Source: Saccharospirillum sp. MSK14-1 (GTDB taxonomy: Bacteria; Pseudomonadota; Gammaproteobacteria; Pseudomonadales; Natronospirillaceae). Taken from it: 64,000 nucleotides of DNA. Positions 1-8,699 of this stretch are shown here, in pieces; the first letter of the stretch is position 1, and the number at the start of each line of letters is the position of its first letter. The position numbers and the translations under genes are program-made. The stretch lies in assembly GCF_003054965.1 (NCBI RefSeq), contig NZ_MIES01000002.1, forward strand, positions 1-64,000, given 5' to 3'. The notes under the pieces were generated by a model, which ran no database searches, was not told the DNA's origin, and was given only the letters and a program-made list of their open reading frames with translations.

Positions 1-56
1 ATGTGTTAGGCCTGCCGCCAGCGTTCAATCTGAGCCATGATCAAACTCTTCAGTTT
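1..56 (-). rRNA. rrs: 16S ribosomal RNA, 5' end only
   Basis: On the minus strand the sequence reads as the conserved start of bacterial 16S rRNA: AAACTGAAGAGTTTGATCAT, followed by the GGCTCAG block and the segment around AACGCTGGCGGCAGGCCTAACACAT. That block carries the site of the universal 27F primer. The mature 5' end is placed at 56 by comparison with the E. coli start. The gene runs off the left edge, so only about 56 nt are visible and 23S, 5S and spacer tRNAs lie outside. Its leader and promoters are at 57-448. Confidence 0.97.
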
Positions 57-291
57 AAAGTCTGGCAAACCATCCGAAGACGATCCGCCTTTACTCATGA
101 CTCGTTCGCAAGCTGAAACTCCCTAAAGAGTTTCAACGCCTCTCAGAATTTTCTGACAGGTCACTTGTCGATCGAGTTTGCCTCGAAAGGCATATAGGTC
201 GACCCACAAGCGCCCACACGAATTACTTGATTCCAATACTGTTAAAGATCAACGAACCGCGCTGTTGGCGCTCGTTTTAAGCGAGGCGCGT
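57..291 (-). promoter_or_regulatory. rrn leader with boxA antitermination site
   Basis: This is the transcribed leader between the rrn promoters and 16S, with no convincing protein gene. On the minus strand TTGATCTTTAACA at 252-240 matches the boxA antitermination element of gammaproteobacterial rrn leaders. It is followed by a GTGTGGGCGCTTGTGGG stretch (about 221-205) like that after boxA in Pseudomonas leaders. BoxA is the NusB/NusE (S10) loading site. A short hairpin of CTCG and CGAG arms lies near the presumed start of transcription. The small plus-strand reading frames here have no homology I recognise. Confidence 0.8.
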
Positions 292-319
292 ATTCTACGC
301 CTGCGCCGCATCCTGTCAA
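292..319 (-). promoter_or_regulatory. rrn promoter proximal to 16S (P2-like)
   Basis: On the minus strand a perfect -35 TTGACA (319-314) is separated by 16 bp from a -10 TAGAAT (297-292). The GC-rich discriminator ACGCGCCTC follows. The 16-bp spacer and GCGCC-type discriminator are hallmarks of growth-rate and ppGpp-controlled rRNA promoters. An A/T-rich stretch upstream (about 320-350) could act as an UP element. Transcription would start near 285. Confidence 0.85.
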
Positions 320-420
320 CTCTAATTTGCAAAATTCGTTTAGGAATCAGCTTGTTAGCGGCGCGCTCTTCGAAGACTCGAACAGCGCTTCAGGATGGCT
401 GTCGGTGACAGCGGAGGCGC

Positions 421-448
421 ATTATAGAGATGGACTTGGTGCTGTCAA
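421..448 (-). promoter_or_regulatory. rrn promoter distal to 16S (P1-like)
   Basis: This is a second consensus promoter on the minus strand: -35 TTGACA (448-443), 16-bp spacer, -10 TATAAT (426-421), then discriminator GCGCCTCC. It is closer to consensus than the proximal copy and about 129 bp upstream of it. The -35 hexamer overlaps the stop codon (447-445) of the glycosyltransferase gene, so the rrn control region begins inside the end of the upstream gene. Confidence 0.88.
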
Positions 449-1515
449 TGGTCGGCAGCCGCTATTTGAGAATAATAGTCGAGCAAGGCATTGGCTTCGC
501 GCTCAACGGTGTAATTAGCTAACACTGTCTGACGACCAGCTGCAGCGATTTGCGCGCGTAACTGCGCGTCCGTCACCAACATTTCCAGCCGCTCAGCGAC
601 CTGATACCAGTCTCCCGCCGGCACTAAATACCCATTGCGCCCGTCATCTATGATGTCTGGCCAGGCGCCTGCTTCACTAGCAACAACCGCCGCTTCTGTA
701 CTCATGGCTTCAAGTACGGTTAAACCAAAACCTTCATTCCGACTCAGAGCGGTAACTATCGACATAGCACGAAAGTAGTCAGGCACTTGGGCAAAGGGCA
801 GCTCACCGGTAAAAACAATTCGTTCCGACAAGCCCGCCGCCTCAATCAGACGCTTTTGTTGCTCAACAAACGCCTGCTGATCCGATCCATAACCACCCAC
901 AATGACAACACTGAATGCTGGGTGATCCGGCAATACTTTCAACGCAGCCTGCACCAAAAGATCAACCCCTTTTTGCTCACGCACCCGTCCAAAAATGCCG
1001 ATACCAAACTGACCGGGTAAAGACAGAGACTCCCATAAAGCACGACGATCATCAGCTGGCGCATAGTGCTCAATATTAATGCCGTGCGGTATCAGTTGGT
1101 CTGGCGGAGTTGGCATATAGCGCGCTGCGGCGGTACAAGTCGACAGCAGTCCATCCATGTGACGCATCAGAAAGCGCGTCAGCCACGTCTTGCGCCGCTG
1201 TGCTGTTGAGGTGAAAACGATACGAATGCGCGCGCCCAGCCACTTCAATAACAACGCCTGAATCATCTCGTCGTTACGGCGTGCATGAAAAACCCGCACA
1301 CGCCCATTGGCCAACGGCTTTCGTGCCAGCTTTAACAACTGCCAAAAGCCCAGCGACGGCACATCATCCGGCAGATGATGATCTCCAAGCACGACCAACG
1401 AACAGCGCTGCTTTTGCACCTGCAAAACTTGCAACAGGGTACTGGTCACACCGGAGAAACGCTTATTGGAGTTACCCAATATCAATTCAAATTGCGGATC
1501 GATTGATGGTCCCAT
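445..1515 (-). CDS. Glycosyltransferase family 4, probably LPS core or surface glycan
   Basis: The 356-residue protein has a GT-B fold of family 4. The C-terminal nucleotide-sugar site is recognisable: FGRVREQKGVDLLVQA around residue 175, then the donor-binding ExGFGLTVLEAMS block near residue 265 with its catalytic-type glutamates. The N-terminal acceptor domain is less conserved, so the sugar and acceptor cannot be named. There is no signal peptide; a cytoplasmic, membrane-associated enzyme is expected. The start ATG overlaps the stop of the preceding GT2 gene by one base (TGATG), indicating translational coupling. Its 3' end overlaps the -35 of an rrn promoter. An LPS-core role is inferred from the paired glycosyltransferases. 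Confidence 0.85.
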   Translation of the reverse strand: MGPSIDPQFELILGNSNKRFSGVTSTLLQVLQVQKQRCSLVVLGDHHLPDDVPSLGFWQLLKLARKPLANGRVRVFHARRNDEMIQALLLKWLGARIRIVFTSTAQRRKTWLTRFLMRHMDGLLSTCTAAARYMPTPPDQLIPHGINIEHYAPADDRRALWESLSLPGQFGIGIFGRVREQKGVDLLVQAALKVLPDHPAFSVVIVGGYGSDQQAFVEQQKRLIEAAGLSERIVFTGELPFAQVPDYFRAMSIVTALSRNEGFGLTVLEAMSTEAAVVASEAGAWPDIIDDGRNGYLVPAGDWYQVAERLEMLVTDAQLRAQIAAAGRQTVLANYTVEREANALLDYYSQIAAADH

Positions 1516-2381
1516 CAGCCGTCCTGCTCCTGCGCCGGCACAATGCCGTACGGCGTCCAGGAACGTCCGCTTTCACGAACATCAGCCCGAATAGCGTTAT
1601 TGCGCGCCCATATTTCAGGCTTGGAATAACCACGCTTATGATCAAGATGCAGACAGATCGCTTGGTAGCGAACACGCTGAGACTGAAAACCCAGATTCCA
1701 CAAACGTTCACCCAGTTCCCGATCCAGACCACCGTATTGCATGCGCTCATCGAAGCCATTCACGCGCAATAAGGCATCGCGCCAGGTTGAACTGTTCATG
1801 CCATTCCAACTGGCTTTGGCTGGTGTCAAACGATTCAACCAACGCGCCAACGTTTCCGACTTTACCAACTTCCACAGTTTGTGGTTCTTGGGCTGCCCCT
1901 GCGCAAGCAACCAGGAACGATCAAAAGGACGTTGCTGCTCGATATCGTCCTGACTGATCTGCTGCGACACCGGCATGGTCAACTTCAAATAGCCACCGGA
2001 TAGAAACGTATCCGGTCGAGCGTTTTGCCGATGTACCGCGATAAAATCAGCACGAGGAATACAATCACCATCGGTGAAAATCAAATAGTCGACATCGGTT
2101 TCTTTGATCGCCTTATTAAGGATCTCAGTTTTGCGAAAGCCTTTATCTTCATGCCAGACATGACGAATATTCAGTTTGCCCCTGGCACGAAACTGATCAA
2201 TCAAAGCACGAGTCTCATCATCTGAACCGTCATCGGCGATGATGGTTTCAAAGTAACCGTCGGTCTGGCACTCGTATCCGGTCAGTACTTTTTCCAACCA
2301 CAGCGGCGAGTTATAGGTTGTGATCACCACACCCATGCTGAAACGGCCTTGGTCGATAACCTCTTTCGAAGACTGTGACAT
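1515..2381 (-). CDS. Glycosyltransferase family 2 with Glyco_transf_7C tail
   Basis: The 288-residue protein begins with a GT-A nucleotide-binding region (VVITTYNSPLWLEKVL, then ADDGSDDETR). The metal-binding DxD-type motif is in FTDGDCIPRADF. A galactosyltransferase-like C-terminal segment (GFDERMQYGGLDRELGERL, then HLDHKRGY) matches the 7C domain of GT2 enzymes such as those making LPS core or capsule. I chose ATG at 2381, which overlaps the zapE stop as TGATG, over a TTG one codon earlier. The downstream GT4 gene overlaps in the same way, so zapE-GT2-GT4 looks like one translationally coupled unit. The substrate is unknown; a surface glycan is likely. Confidence 0.85.
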   Translation of the reverse strand: MSQSSKEVIDQGRFSMGVVITTYNSPLWLEKVLTGYECQTDGYFETIIADDGSDDETRALIDQFRARGKLNIRHVWHEDKGFRKTEILNKAIKETDVDYLIFTDGDCIPRADFIAVHRQNARPDTFLSGGYLKLTMPVSQQISQDDIEQQRPFDRSWLLAQGQPKNHKLWKLVKSETLARWLNRLTPAKASWNGMNSSTWRDALLRVNGFDERMQYGGLDRELGERLWNLGFQSQRVRYQAICLHLDHKRGYSKPEIWARNNAIRADVRESGRSWTPYGIVPAQEQDG

Positions 2382-3484
2382 CAACCGCGATGCTCCTTGG
2401 CTAAAAATTCCTCAGACTGCATTTCCTGCAATCGACTGACGGTGCGCTGGAATTCAAAACTCAAACGTCCATCGTTATACAAATTTTCTATCGGCGCTTC
2501 GGACGACATTAATAACTTCACTTGGCGGTCGTAGAATTCATCGACCAGATTGATAAACCGGCGGGCACTGTCATCATTGCGACCATTGAAGACCGGCACG
2601 CCACTGATCAAAACCGCATGGAAACTGCGCGCCAATTCAATGTAGTCATTTTGACTGCGCGGGCCGTCGCACAAACTGCTGAAATCGAACCAGGCAACAT
2701 CGTCGCAATAACGCCGTGCTTTAATGGTTCGTCCTAACACGTCCAAGTCATAGTCTTCTTCAACCGCATCTTTTTCCGGGATCAATCGCTCAAACGCCGA
2801 ATTCAAAGCCTGTTCCGACTGCTCATCAACGGGTGAATAAAAGATGGGGGCCTGCGTCAGTGTGCGCAATCGGTAGTCGATACCACCGTCCACGTTGAGC
2901 ACGCGAGTATGACGTTTGAGCAATTCAATGGCGGGTATAAAAAGCGCGCGCTGCAAGCCATCTTTATAGAGATTGTCTGGCGGAATATTGGAGGTCGCCA
3001 CCAGAGTGACACCACGCTCGAACAGCGCTTTGAGCAGATTGGCCAGAATCATGGCATCGCCGATGTCGGTGACAAAAAACTCATCGAAGCACAAAACTCG
3101 GGATTCACGCGCAATTTCTTCAGCAACCAATTCCAGCGGGTTGGCCTTACCTTTATGCTCTTTCAGACCGCGATGCACGCGACGCATAAAATGATGGAAG
3201 TGCATACGGCCCTTGTCGTCAAAGGGCAGCGTTTGGAAAAAAGTGTCCATCAGATAGGTTTTGCCGCGACCAACACCCCCCCAGAAATACAGACCTGGAA
3301 CCGGGTCATCAGAGCGGCCAAAGAGACGACCGAGGCGACCGGTGAGCTTTTTCTGCGATTCCTGTTGCGCCAGCAATTGGTCGTATAAGGACTGCAATGC
3401 CTTGACGGCATCTTCCTGAGCCGGATCATGAGAAAAGCCGGGTTGTTCCAGGTCGGCCTGATAGCGGGCCCAGGGTGTGGTCAT
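2381..3484 (-). CDS. zapE: Cell division ATPase ZapE (AFG1 family)
   Basis: The 367-residue AAA-type ATPase has Walker A GGVGRGKT (about residue 70) within GLYFWGGVGRGKTYLMD. A Walker B-like LCFDEFFVTDIGDAM follows, then a sensor-type ATSN motif in TLVATSNIPPDNLYKDGLQR. This is the ZapE/AFG1 signature. In E. coli ZapE associates with the Z ring late in division and under oxygen limitation or stress. The ATG at 3484 (MTTPWARY) has a GTGGAG ribosome binding site 8 nt upstream and replaces a 20-residue longer frame. The gene is divergent from zapG, as in enterics and pseudomonads. Two glycosyltransferase genes follow, coupled by stop/start overlap. Confidence 0.95.
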   Translation of the reverse strand: MTTPWARYQADLEQPGFSHDPAQEDAVKALQSLYDQLLAQQESQKKLTGRLGRLFGRSDDPVPGLYFWGGVGRGKTYLMDTFFQTLPFDDKGRMHFHHFMRRVHRGLKEHKGKANPLELVAEEIARESRVLCFDEFFVTDIGDAMILANLLKALFERGVTLVATSNIPPDNLYKDGLQRALFIPAIELLKRHTRVLNVDGGIDYRLRTLTQAPIFYSPVDEQSEQALNSAFERLIPEKDAVEEDYDLDVLGRTIKARRYCDDVAWFDFSSLCDGPRSQNDYIELARSFHAVLISGVPVFNGRNDDSARRFINLVDEFYDRQVKLLMSSEAPIENLYNDGRLSFEFQRTVSRLQEMQSEEFLAKEHRG

Positions 3485-3516
3485 CGATGACTCCACGGAT
3501 GAGGACAAGGCGGGGA

Positions 3517-3544
3517 ATTTTACGGGAAAGACCCGGACAATCAA
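3517..3544 (-). promoter_or_regulatory. Putative zapE promoter
   Basis: On the minus strand TTGATT (3544-3539), a 16-bp spacer and TAAAAT (3522-3517) form a plausible sigma-70 promoter, with transcription starting about 25 nt before the zapE ATG. It lies in the 170-bp zapE-zapG divergent region. Confidence 0.5.
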
Positions 3545-3654
3545 TGATCGAACCTGTCGAGTTGATCGCTGCCAATCGCTTCGACAATCGTTAGAATAGA
3601 GGCTGAGAAATGACCGACACGGTCAAACGTACGCCTATTACTTTGGAGACTCAC

Positions 3655-4161
3655 ATGCTGCAACTGGATTGGATGACACTGCTGGCGGCCCTGGTCGTCG
3701 CCTTGATCGTAGGCATCGTCGTGGGTCGGCTCTGGGCTCGAGGCCAGGGTGATGACAACGGCAGCCTGAAACGCCAACTCGATGACCTCAAGCACCAACA
3801 TCAGAATTATCAGGTCAGCGTCACCGAACATTTCAACCGCACCACCGAACTGATCGATGGCCTGACCGTCAGCTATAACGCCATTCGCAACCATCTTGAT
3901 CAGGGTGCAGACGAACTGGTAGCGCCGGAGTACCGCCTTGAATCGGCTCGCGCCGGCAGTGAAGACTTGCAGAGCCTGGCGCCGGATTCCGAAATGGCCA
4001 ACGCCAGCTACACCGGTCCACGCGACTATGCGCCTAAAAGCGGTGACGAAATCGGGACTCTGTCAGAGGCTTATGGCCTGCGCCGTGAGGCCTTCGCATC
4101 GGAAGAAACCGAGGACGAGGTGGAAACGGCGACCGACGACAAGGCTAAAAAGTCGCGATAG
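3655..4161 (+). CDS. zapG: ZapG/YhcB family inner-membrane protein (DUF1043)
   Basis: The 168-residue protein has one N-terminal membrane segment (about residues 5-24, LLAALVVALIVGIVVGRLWA). A short coiled coil follows (KRQLDDLKHQHQNYQVSVTEHFNRTTELIDGLTVSYN), then a long acidic, low-complexity tail. The coiled coil with HFxxTxxLxxxLxxxY spacing is the DUF1043 signature. In E. coli YhcB/ZapG links cell division with envelope synthesis. I take ATG 3655 (MLQLDWM), preceded by TTGGAG, rather than the ATG 45 nt upstream. It is divergent from zapE, the usual neighbour, which supports the call. Confidence 0.9.
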   Translation: MLQLDWMTLLAALVVALIVGIVVGRLWARGQGDDNGSLKRQLDDLKHQHQNYQVSVTEHFNRTTELIDGLTVSYNAIRNHLDQGADELVAPEYRLESARAGSEDLQSLAPDSEMANASYTGPRDYAPKSGDEIGTLSEAYGLRREAFASEETEDEVETATDDKAKKSR

Positions 4162-4197
4162 TTATATATCGAAATATTCTTAAAGGCAGTAACAACA

Positions 4198-4217
4198 ATA
4201 ACAAATAGCTTTGTTAT
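4198..4217 (+). promoter_or_regulatory. Perfect inverted repeat at the cysD promoter; candidate CysB-type operator
   Basis: ATAACAAA-TAGC-TTTGTTAT is a perfect 8-bp inverted repeat with a 4-nt centre, 38 bp before the cysD ATG. Its right arm overlaps a -10-like TATAGT (4215-4220). The ATA/TAT-ended dyad resembles sites of LysR-type regulators, and CysB controls sulfate assimilation in this group, so CysB is the natural candidate. The assignment is inference. Confidence 0.5.
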
Positions 4218-4254
4218 AGTGCGTCCAGCTTGATACACCCTCTTTGGACGGACT

Positions 4255-5163
4255 ATGGCACAGCAAATGTTCACCCACCTCAAACAGCTGGAAGCGGAAA
4301 GCATCCACATCATTCGTGAGGTCGCCGCTGAATTCGATAACCCGGTCATGCTCTACTCGATCGGCAAAGATTCAGCGGTGATGCTGCATCTGGCCCGCAA
4401 GGCTTTCTTTCCCGGCCGCATCCCTTTCAAACTGCTGCACGTCGACACTGGCTGGAAATTCAAAGAAATGTACGAGTTCCGCGATAAGATGGCGCGGGAC
4501 TATGAATTCGAACTGCTGGTCTACCAAAACCAGGATGGCGTGCGTCAGGGCATCAACCCGTTCGATCACGGCAGTGCAAAACACACCGATATCATGAAGA
4601 CCCAGGCGTTGAAGCAGGCTCTGGATCTGTACAAGTTCGATGCGGCTTTCGGTGGCGCACGACGCGATGAGGAAAAATCACGCGCAAAAGAGCGAGTGTA
4701 TTCCTTCCGTGACCGCAACCACCGCTGGGACCCAAAAAATCAGCGTCCAGAGCTGTGGAATATCTACAACGGTAAGATCAACCGTGGCGAAAGCATCCGC
4801 GTATTCCCACTGTCGAACTGGACCGAACTGGATATCTGGCAATACATCCACCTGGAAAGCATTCCCATCGTACCGCTGTACTTTGCCGATAAACGACCAG
4901 TGGTCGAACGCGACGGCATGCTGATCAACGTCAACGATGACCGCATGAAGCTGTTACCGGGTGAAGAAGTGCAAGAAAAGATGGTGCGTTTCCGAACGCT
5001 CGGTTGCTATCCGCTAACCGGTGCCGTGGAATCCGAAGCCAACACCTTGCCGGATATCATCCAGGAAATGCTGCTGACCACGACAAGTGAACGTCAGGGC
5101 CGAGCCATCGATCACGATTCCTCCGGCTCGATGGAAAAGAAAAAACAGGAAGGCTACTTCTAA
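4255..5163 (+). CDS. cysD: Sulfate adenylyltransferase subunit 2
   Basis: The 302-residue protein is the catalytic subunit of ATP sulfurylase, which with CysN makes adenosine 5'-phosphosulfate from ATP and sulfate in the cytoplasm. The PP-loop of the ATP-pyrophosphatase fold is at about residues 35-44 ([11 protein letters not shown]). The typical C-terminus [12 protein letters not shown] is intact, and the length matches the family (about 302). Its stop overlaps the cysN start by one base (TAATG), consistent with stoichiometric co-translation. The inverted repeat just upstream suggests sulfur-dependent control. Confidence 0.97.
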   Translation: MAQQMFTHLKQLEAESIHIIREVAAEFDNPVMLYSIGKDSAVMLHLARKAFFPGRIPFKLLHVDTGWKFKEMYEFRDKMARDYEFELLVYQNQDGVRQGINPFDHGSAKHTDIMKTQALKQALDLYKFDAAFGGARRDEEKSRAKERVYSFRDRNHRWDPKNQRPELWNIYNGKINRGESIRVFPLSNWTELDIWQYIHLESIPIVPLYFADKRPVVERDGMLINVNDDRMKLLPGEEVQEKMVRFRTLGCYPLTGAVESEANTLPDIIQEMLLTTTSERQGRAIDHDSSGSMEKKKQEGYF

Positions 5164-6782
5164 TGGCACACCAATCTGAATTGATCGCTCAGGACATTCA
5201 CGCCTACCTGAAGCAACACGAACACAAAGAATTGCTGCGCTTTTTGACCTGCGGCAGCGTCGACGACGGCAAATCAACACTGATCGGCCGACTGCTGCAC
5301 GACTCCAAAATGATCTATGAAGATCAGCTGGCCGCCATTGAAAAAGACAGCAAAAAATCCGGCACTACCGGCGAGAAAATCGATTTAGCACTGTTGGTTG
5401 ACGGCTTGCAGGCCGAGCGCGAGCAAGGCATCACCATCGACGTTGCTTACCGTTATTTCTCCACCAATAAGCGCAAATTCATCATCGCCGACACGCCGGG
5501 ACACGAGCAGTACACTCGCAATATGGCGACCGGTGCCTCCACCTGTGACCTGGCGGTGATTCTGATCGACGCCCGGTACGGTGTGCAAACACAAACCCGC
5601 CGCCACAGTTACATCGCGCACTTGCTGGGTTTGAAGCACATCGTCGTGGCGGTAAACAAAATGGACCTGGTTGATTTCAGTGAAGCGCGCTTCGAAGAAA
5701 TCAAAGCCGACTATTTGAAATTCGCCGAGCAATTAAAGCTGCCGGAAATTCACTTTGTGCCATTGTCGGCATTGGATGGCGACAACGTGGTCAGCCGCAG
5801 TGAACGTTCCCCCTGGTATCAGGGTGCACCATTGATGGAACTGCTGGAAACCATCGAAATTTCGCACGATCGCAACACCGAACACTTCCGCCTGCCGGTG
5901 CAATACGTCAATCGGCCGGATCTCGATTTTCGCGGTTTCGCAGGGACCATCGCCGCTGGCACCATCAAGCCGGGCGATACCGTTCGCGCCCTGCCCTCGG
6001 GTTTGAATTCCACCGTTGAGCGCATCGTTACCTTCGATGGGGATTTGGACGAAGCCTTTCCCGGCCAGGCCATTACGCTCACATTGACCGATGAAATCGA
6101 CGTCAGCCGCGGTGACATGCTGATCGGTGTCACCGATGAACCCTTGGTATCGCAAGCGTTCCAAGCCAAGGTTGTGTGGATGCACGACAATGCACTGGTG
6201 CCTGGCCGACAGTACGATTTCAAAGTCGGCACGCAAACGGCAACGGGTACATTCAGTGCGCTGCACCGCCAAATCGACGTCAATACACTGGTCGACAGCG
6301 CAGCCGATGAATTGCCGCTAAACGGCATCGGTGATGTCACCATTCAGCTGAACAAACCTGTTGTCGCCGACCCATATGGTCAGATCGCAGGAACCGGTGC
6401 CTTTATCGTCATCGATCGGTTGAGCAACGTCACCGTTGGCGCCGGCATGATTGAAGCGGCGGCTCAGTCGCGCGACAACCACCCGGTGACTGAAGCCGAA
6501 CGCGCCGCGCGCTATCGCCAAAAACCGGTATCGGTGGTGTTGGATGTGGAAGACGCCGCCGAACGCGCCGTCGAGCTGGAACGAGCCTTGTACGATCTGG
6601 GCCACACCAGCGTCATCGTGCGTCCAGAAGATGCGCTGGCTGTTGCGCCTTATGTTGAGGCCGCCGGCCTGATCGCCATCATCGCAGGCACCACGGATGC
6701 GCCCTTCGGCTTTAAAGTTGACGACGCATCACCGTCGGCCGTGATCAGCCTGCTGCGCCAGCACGACATTCTGGACGACTGA
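5163..6782 (+). CDS. cysN: Sulfate adenylyltransferase subunit 1 with unusual C-terminal extension
   Basis: This is the 539-residue GTPase partner of CysD. GTPase motifs are intact: G1 GSVDDGKST near residue 30, G3 [13 protein letters not shown]4 NKMD. EF-Tu-like domains 2 and 3 run to about residue 430 ([15 protein letters not shown]). The family normally ends near 470 residues, or continues into a full APS kinase in CysNC fusions of about 630. Here about 104 residues follow that resemble fragments of APS kinase ([30 protein letters not shown]) but lack the GxxGxGKS P-loop. I read the tail as a decayed, non-catalytic CysC domain, which is inference. A functional cysC would then have to lie elsewhere. 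Confidence 0.95.
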   Translation: MAHQSELIAQDIHAYLKQHEHKELLRFLTCGSVDDGKSTLIGRLLHDSKMIYEDQLAAIEKDSKKSGTTGEKIDLALLVDGLQAEREQGITIDVAYRYFSTNKRKFIIADTPGHEQYTRNMATGASTCDLAVILIDARYGVQTQTRRHSYIAHLLGLKHIVVAVNKMDLVDFSEARFEEIKADYLKFAEQLKLPEIHFVPLSALDGDNVVSRSERSPWYQGAPLMELLETIEISHDRNTEHFRLPVQYVNRPDLDFRGFAGTIAAGTIKPGDTVRALPSGLNSTVERIVTFDGDLDEAFPGQAITLTLTDEIDVSRGDMLIGVTDEPLVSQAFQAKVVWMHDNALVPGRQYDFKVGTQTATGTFSALHRQIDVNTLVDSAADELPLNGIGDVTIQLNKPVVADPYGQIAGTGAFIVIDRLSNVTVGAGMIEAAAQSRDNHPVTEAERAARYRQKPVSVVLDVEDAAERAVELERALYDLGHTSVIVRPEDALAVAPYVEAAGLIAIIAGTTDAPFGFKVDDASPSAVISLLRQHDILDD

Positions 6783-7532
6783 TCAGACCGGAATTGGCAA
6801 GTCGACAAACTCGACGTTCAAACCGAAGCGCTGGGCTAAATGCCAACCCAGCGCTTCGGGACCACCACGCTCAGTAGCGTGATGTCCGGCGGCGTAATAA
6901 TGCACTCCGCTTTCGCGCGCCAAATGCACCGTCGGCTCGCTGATCTCACCTGAAATAAAGGCATCGATACCCGCATCGATCGCCATCTGCAAATAGCCCT
7001 GTGCTGCCCCGGTACACCAAGCCACAGTTTCAATTTCGTCTTCGTCTTCACCGATGTGCAATACCTGGTAGTCCAGCGCTTCACTGAGAGATTGCCGTAA
7101 GCCAGCGCCGGTTTCAGCACCATCGACCCGGCCATGCCAGACCAAGCTGTCACCCAGCGTGCCTTCAATTGTCCATCCCATTAACTGACCCAACTGAGCG
7201 TTATTACCGACGTCTGGGTGCGCATCCAATGGCAGATGATACGCCAGCAAATTAATGTCATTGGCCAATAAGGCAGCAAGACGATTGCGTTTGATGCCGG
7301 TGATCGGTACCGGTTCACCTTTCCAAAAATAACCGTGGTGGACCAAGATGGCATCGGCCTGGCGTTCGATGGCTTCGTCGATCAACCGCTGGCTGGCGGT
7401 GACTCCGGTAACGATACGACGGATTTCAGACCGACCGGCTACCTGCAAGCCATTGGGGCAGTAATCCTGAAAACGTCCGATGTCGAGATAGTCGTCCAAA
7501 TAAGCCACCAGGTCGTCGCGATGCAGCGTCAT
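6783..7532 (-). CDS. Nif3-like dinuclear metal center protein (YbgI family)
   Basis: The 249-residue protein of the NIF3/DUF34 family carries the expected metal-ligand motifs: ILVHHGYFWKG (about residue 62), YHLPLDAHPDVGNN (about 95), and near the C-terminus the HHATERGG block. A GTP cyclohydrolase I type 2-like fold binding two metals is known for the family; the cellular reaction is unsettled. ATG 7532 (MTLHRDDL) with GGAG upstream replaces a 28-residue longer frame that would run into the divergent protease start. Its stop abuts the cysN stop (TGATCA), so the two genes converge without a gap. Confidence 0.92.
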   Translation of the reverse strand: MTLHRDDLVAYLDDYLDIGRFQDYCPNGLQVAGRSEIRRIVTGVTASQRLIDEAIERQADAILVHHGYFWKGEPVPITGIKRNRLAALLANDINLLAYHLPLDAHPDVGNNAQLGQLMGWTIEGTLGDSLVWHGRVDGAETGAGLRQSLSEALDYQVLHIGEDEDEIETVAWCTGAAQGYLQMAIDAGIDAFISGEISEPTVHLARESGVHYYAAGHHATERGGPEALGWHLAQRFGLNVEFVDLPIPV

Positions 7533-7601
7533 GATACACTCCGATTCAAGGTTATCTTTGCGCTCAGAAAAGCACGAATTTAAGGATGTGAATGTAACGC
7601 C

Positions 7602-8696
7602 ATGAGTGTACCTCAAAGTGTGCGTATCTGGCTGGCCCCCGTCTTGGCAGGCCTGATCATTGGCGGCCTGGTGGTACTGTGGCCATCGCTGTCGTCCAAG
7701 CCTGAATTAACCGCAACGGAAGCGGTGCCCACTCTCGCCAGCTATGCCGATGTTATTGCTCGGGCGCAACCCAGCGTGGTCAGCATTTACAGTAACAGCC
7801 GAGTGGAACGGCCAAGCCATCCGTTATTGGACGACCCGTTTTTCTCGCAGTTTTTGCCACCGCAACCGCAGCAGCAAACCAGTCTCGGCTCGGGCATCGT
7901 GCTGGATGATCAAGGGCACATTCTGACCAACGCCCACGTCATCGCTCAAGGTGAACAAATCATTGTCGAAGCAGCTGGCGACAAAAACTATCAGGCACGG
8001 CTAGTGGGACTGGACCCGGACAGCGATTTGGCCGTCCTGAAAGTCGATGCCCACAACACTCTGGCCATTACCGTAAATACCGATTATCGGGCCCGGGTGG
8101 GAGACCTGGTGTTCGCCATTGGTAATCCCTTTGGTGTTGGCCAAACGGTATCAATGGGCATTATTTCAGCGACAGGGCGACATCAACCTGGACTGACGCG
8201 CTTTGCTGACTTCATCCAAACCGATGCGGCCATCAACCCAGGCAACAGTGGCGGCGCTTTGATCAATGCCTACGGCGAACTGGTGGGTATTAACACCGCC
8301 ATTTTTTCCAACACTGGCGGTTTTCAGGGCATCGGTTTTGCCATTCCGTACGCTCATGCGTTGGACATTGCACGCCAACTCATTGAACAAGGCGCTGTCA
8401 TGCATGGCTACCTGGGCATTGATGTGCGACCCGTTCCACCGAGTCAACGCGTGCGCTTCGCTGTACCTACGCCTGCGTGGGAAGTGGTCGATGTGATGGC
8501 CGATAGCCCGGCAGCACGGGCAGGTGTTAGAGCCGGTGATTGGTTGGTGAGTATTGAAGGTGAGCCGCTGGCCAGTCGGGCCGAAGCGGTGGGTCGCATT
8601 GCTGAACACAAACCGGGCGAGCAACTAACGCTGGCGTTATTACGCGGCCAGCGTCTTTATGAAGCTCAGGTAACGCTCAGCGAACGCCCCCAATAA
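7602..8696 (+). CDS. degS: DegS/AlgW-type periplasmic serine endoprotease
   Basis: The 364-residue S1C protease has an N-terminal membrane anchor (about residues 9-28). The trypsin-like domain has catalytic triad His112 (TNAHVIA), Asp142 (DSDLAVLK) and Ser216 (NPGNSGGAL). A single C-terminal PDZ domain follows (about 260-350). Membrane anchoring plus one PDZ fits DegS/AlgW, which sense misfolded outer-membrane proteins and cleave the anti-sigma factor RseA/MucA to release sigma-E/AlgU. It does not fit the soluble two-PDZ DegP/DegQ. Neighbours (nif3, hisC, cysDN) match those of algW in Pseudomonas. RseA/MucA is not in this window. Confidence 0.93.
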   Translation: MSVPQSVRIWLAPVLAGLIIGGLVVLWPSLSSKPELTATEAVPTLASYADVIARAQPSVVSIYSNSRVERPSHPLLDDPFFSQFLPPQPQQQTSLGSGIVLDDQGHILTNAHVIAQGEQIIVEAAGDKNYQARLVGLDPDSDLAVLKVDAHNTLAITVNTDYRARVGDLVFAIGNPFGVGQTVSMGIISATGRHQPGLTRFADFIQTDAAINPGNSGGALINAYGELVGINTAIFSNTGGFQGIGFAIPYAHALDIARQLIEQGAVMHGYLGIDVRPVPPSQRVRFAVPTPAWEVVDVMADSPAARAGVRAGDWLVSIEGEPLASRAEAVGRIAEHKPGEQLTLALLRGQRLYEAQVTLSERPQ

Positions 8697-8699
8697 TCG

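Noticed and set aside
178-518. Small plus-strand frames in the rrn leader
   Set aside because: They lie across rrn promoters and leader, have no ribosome site and no homology.
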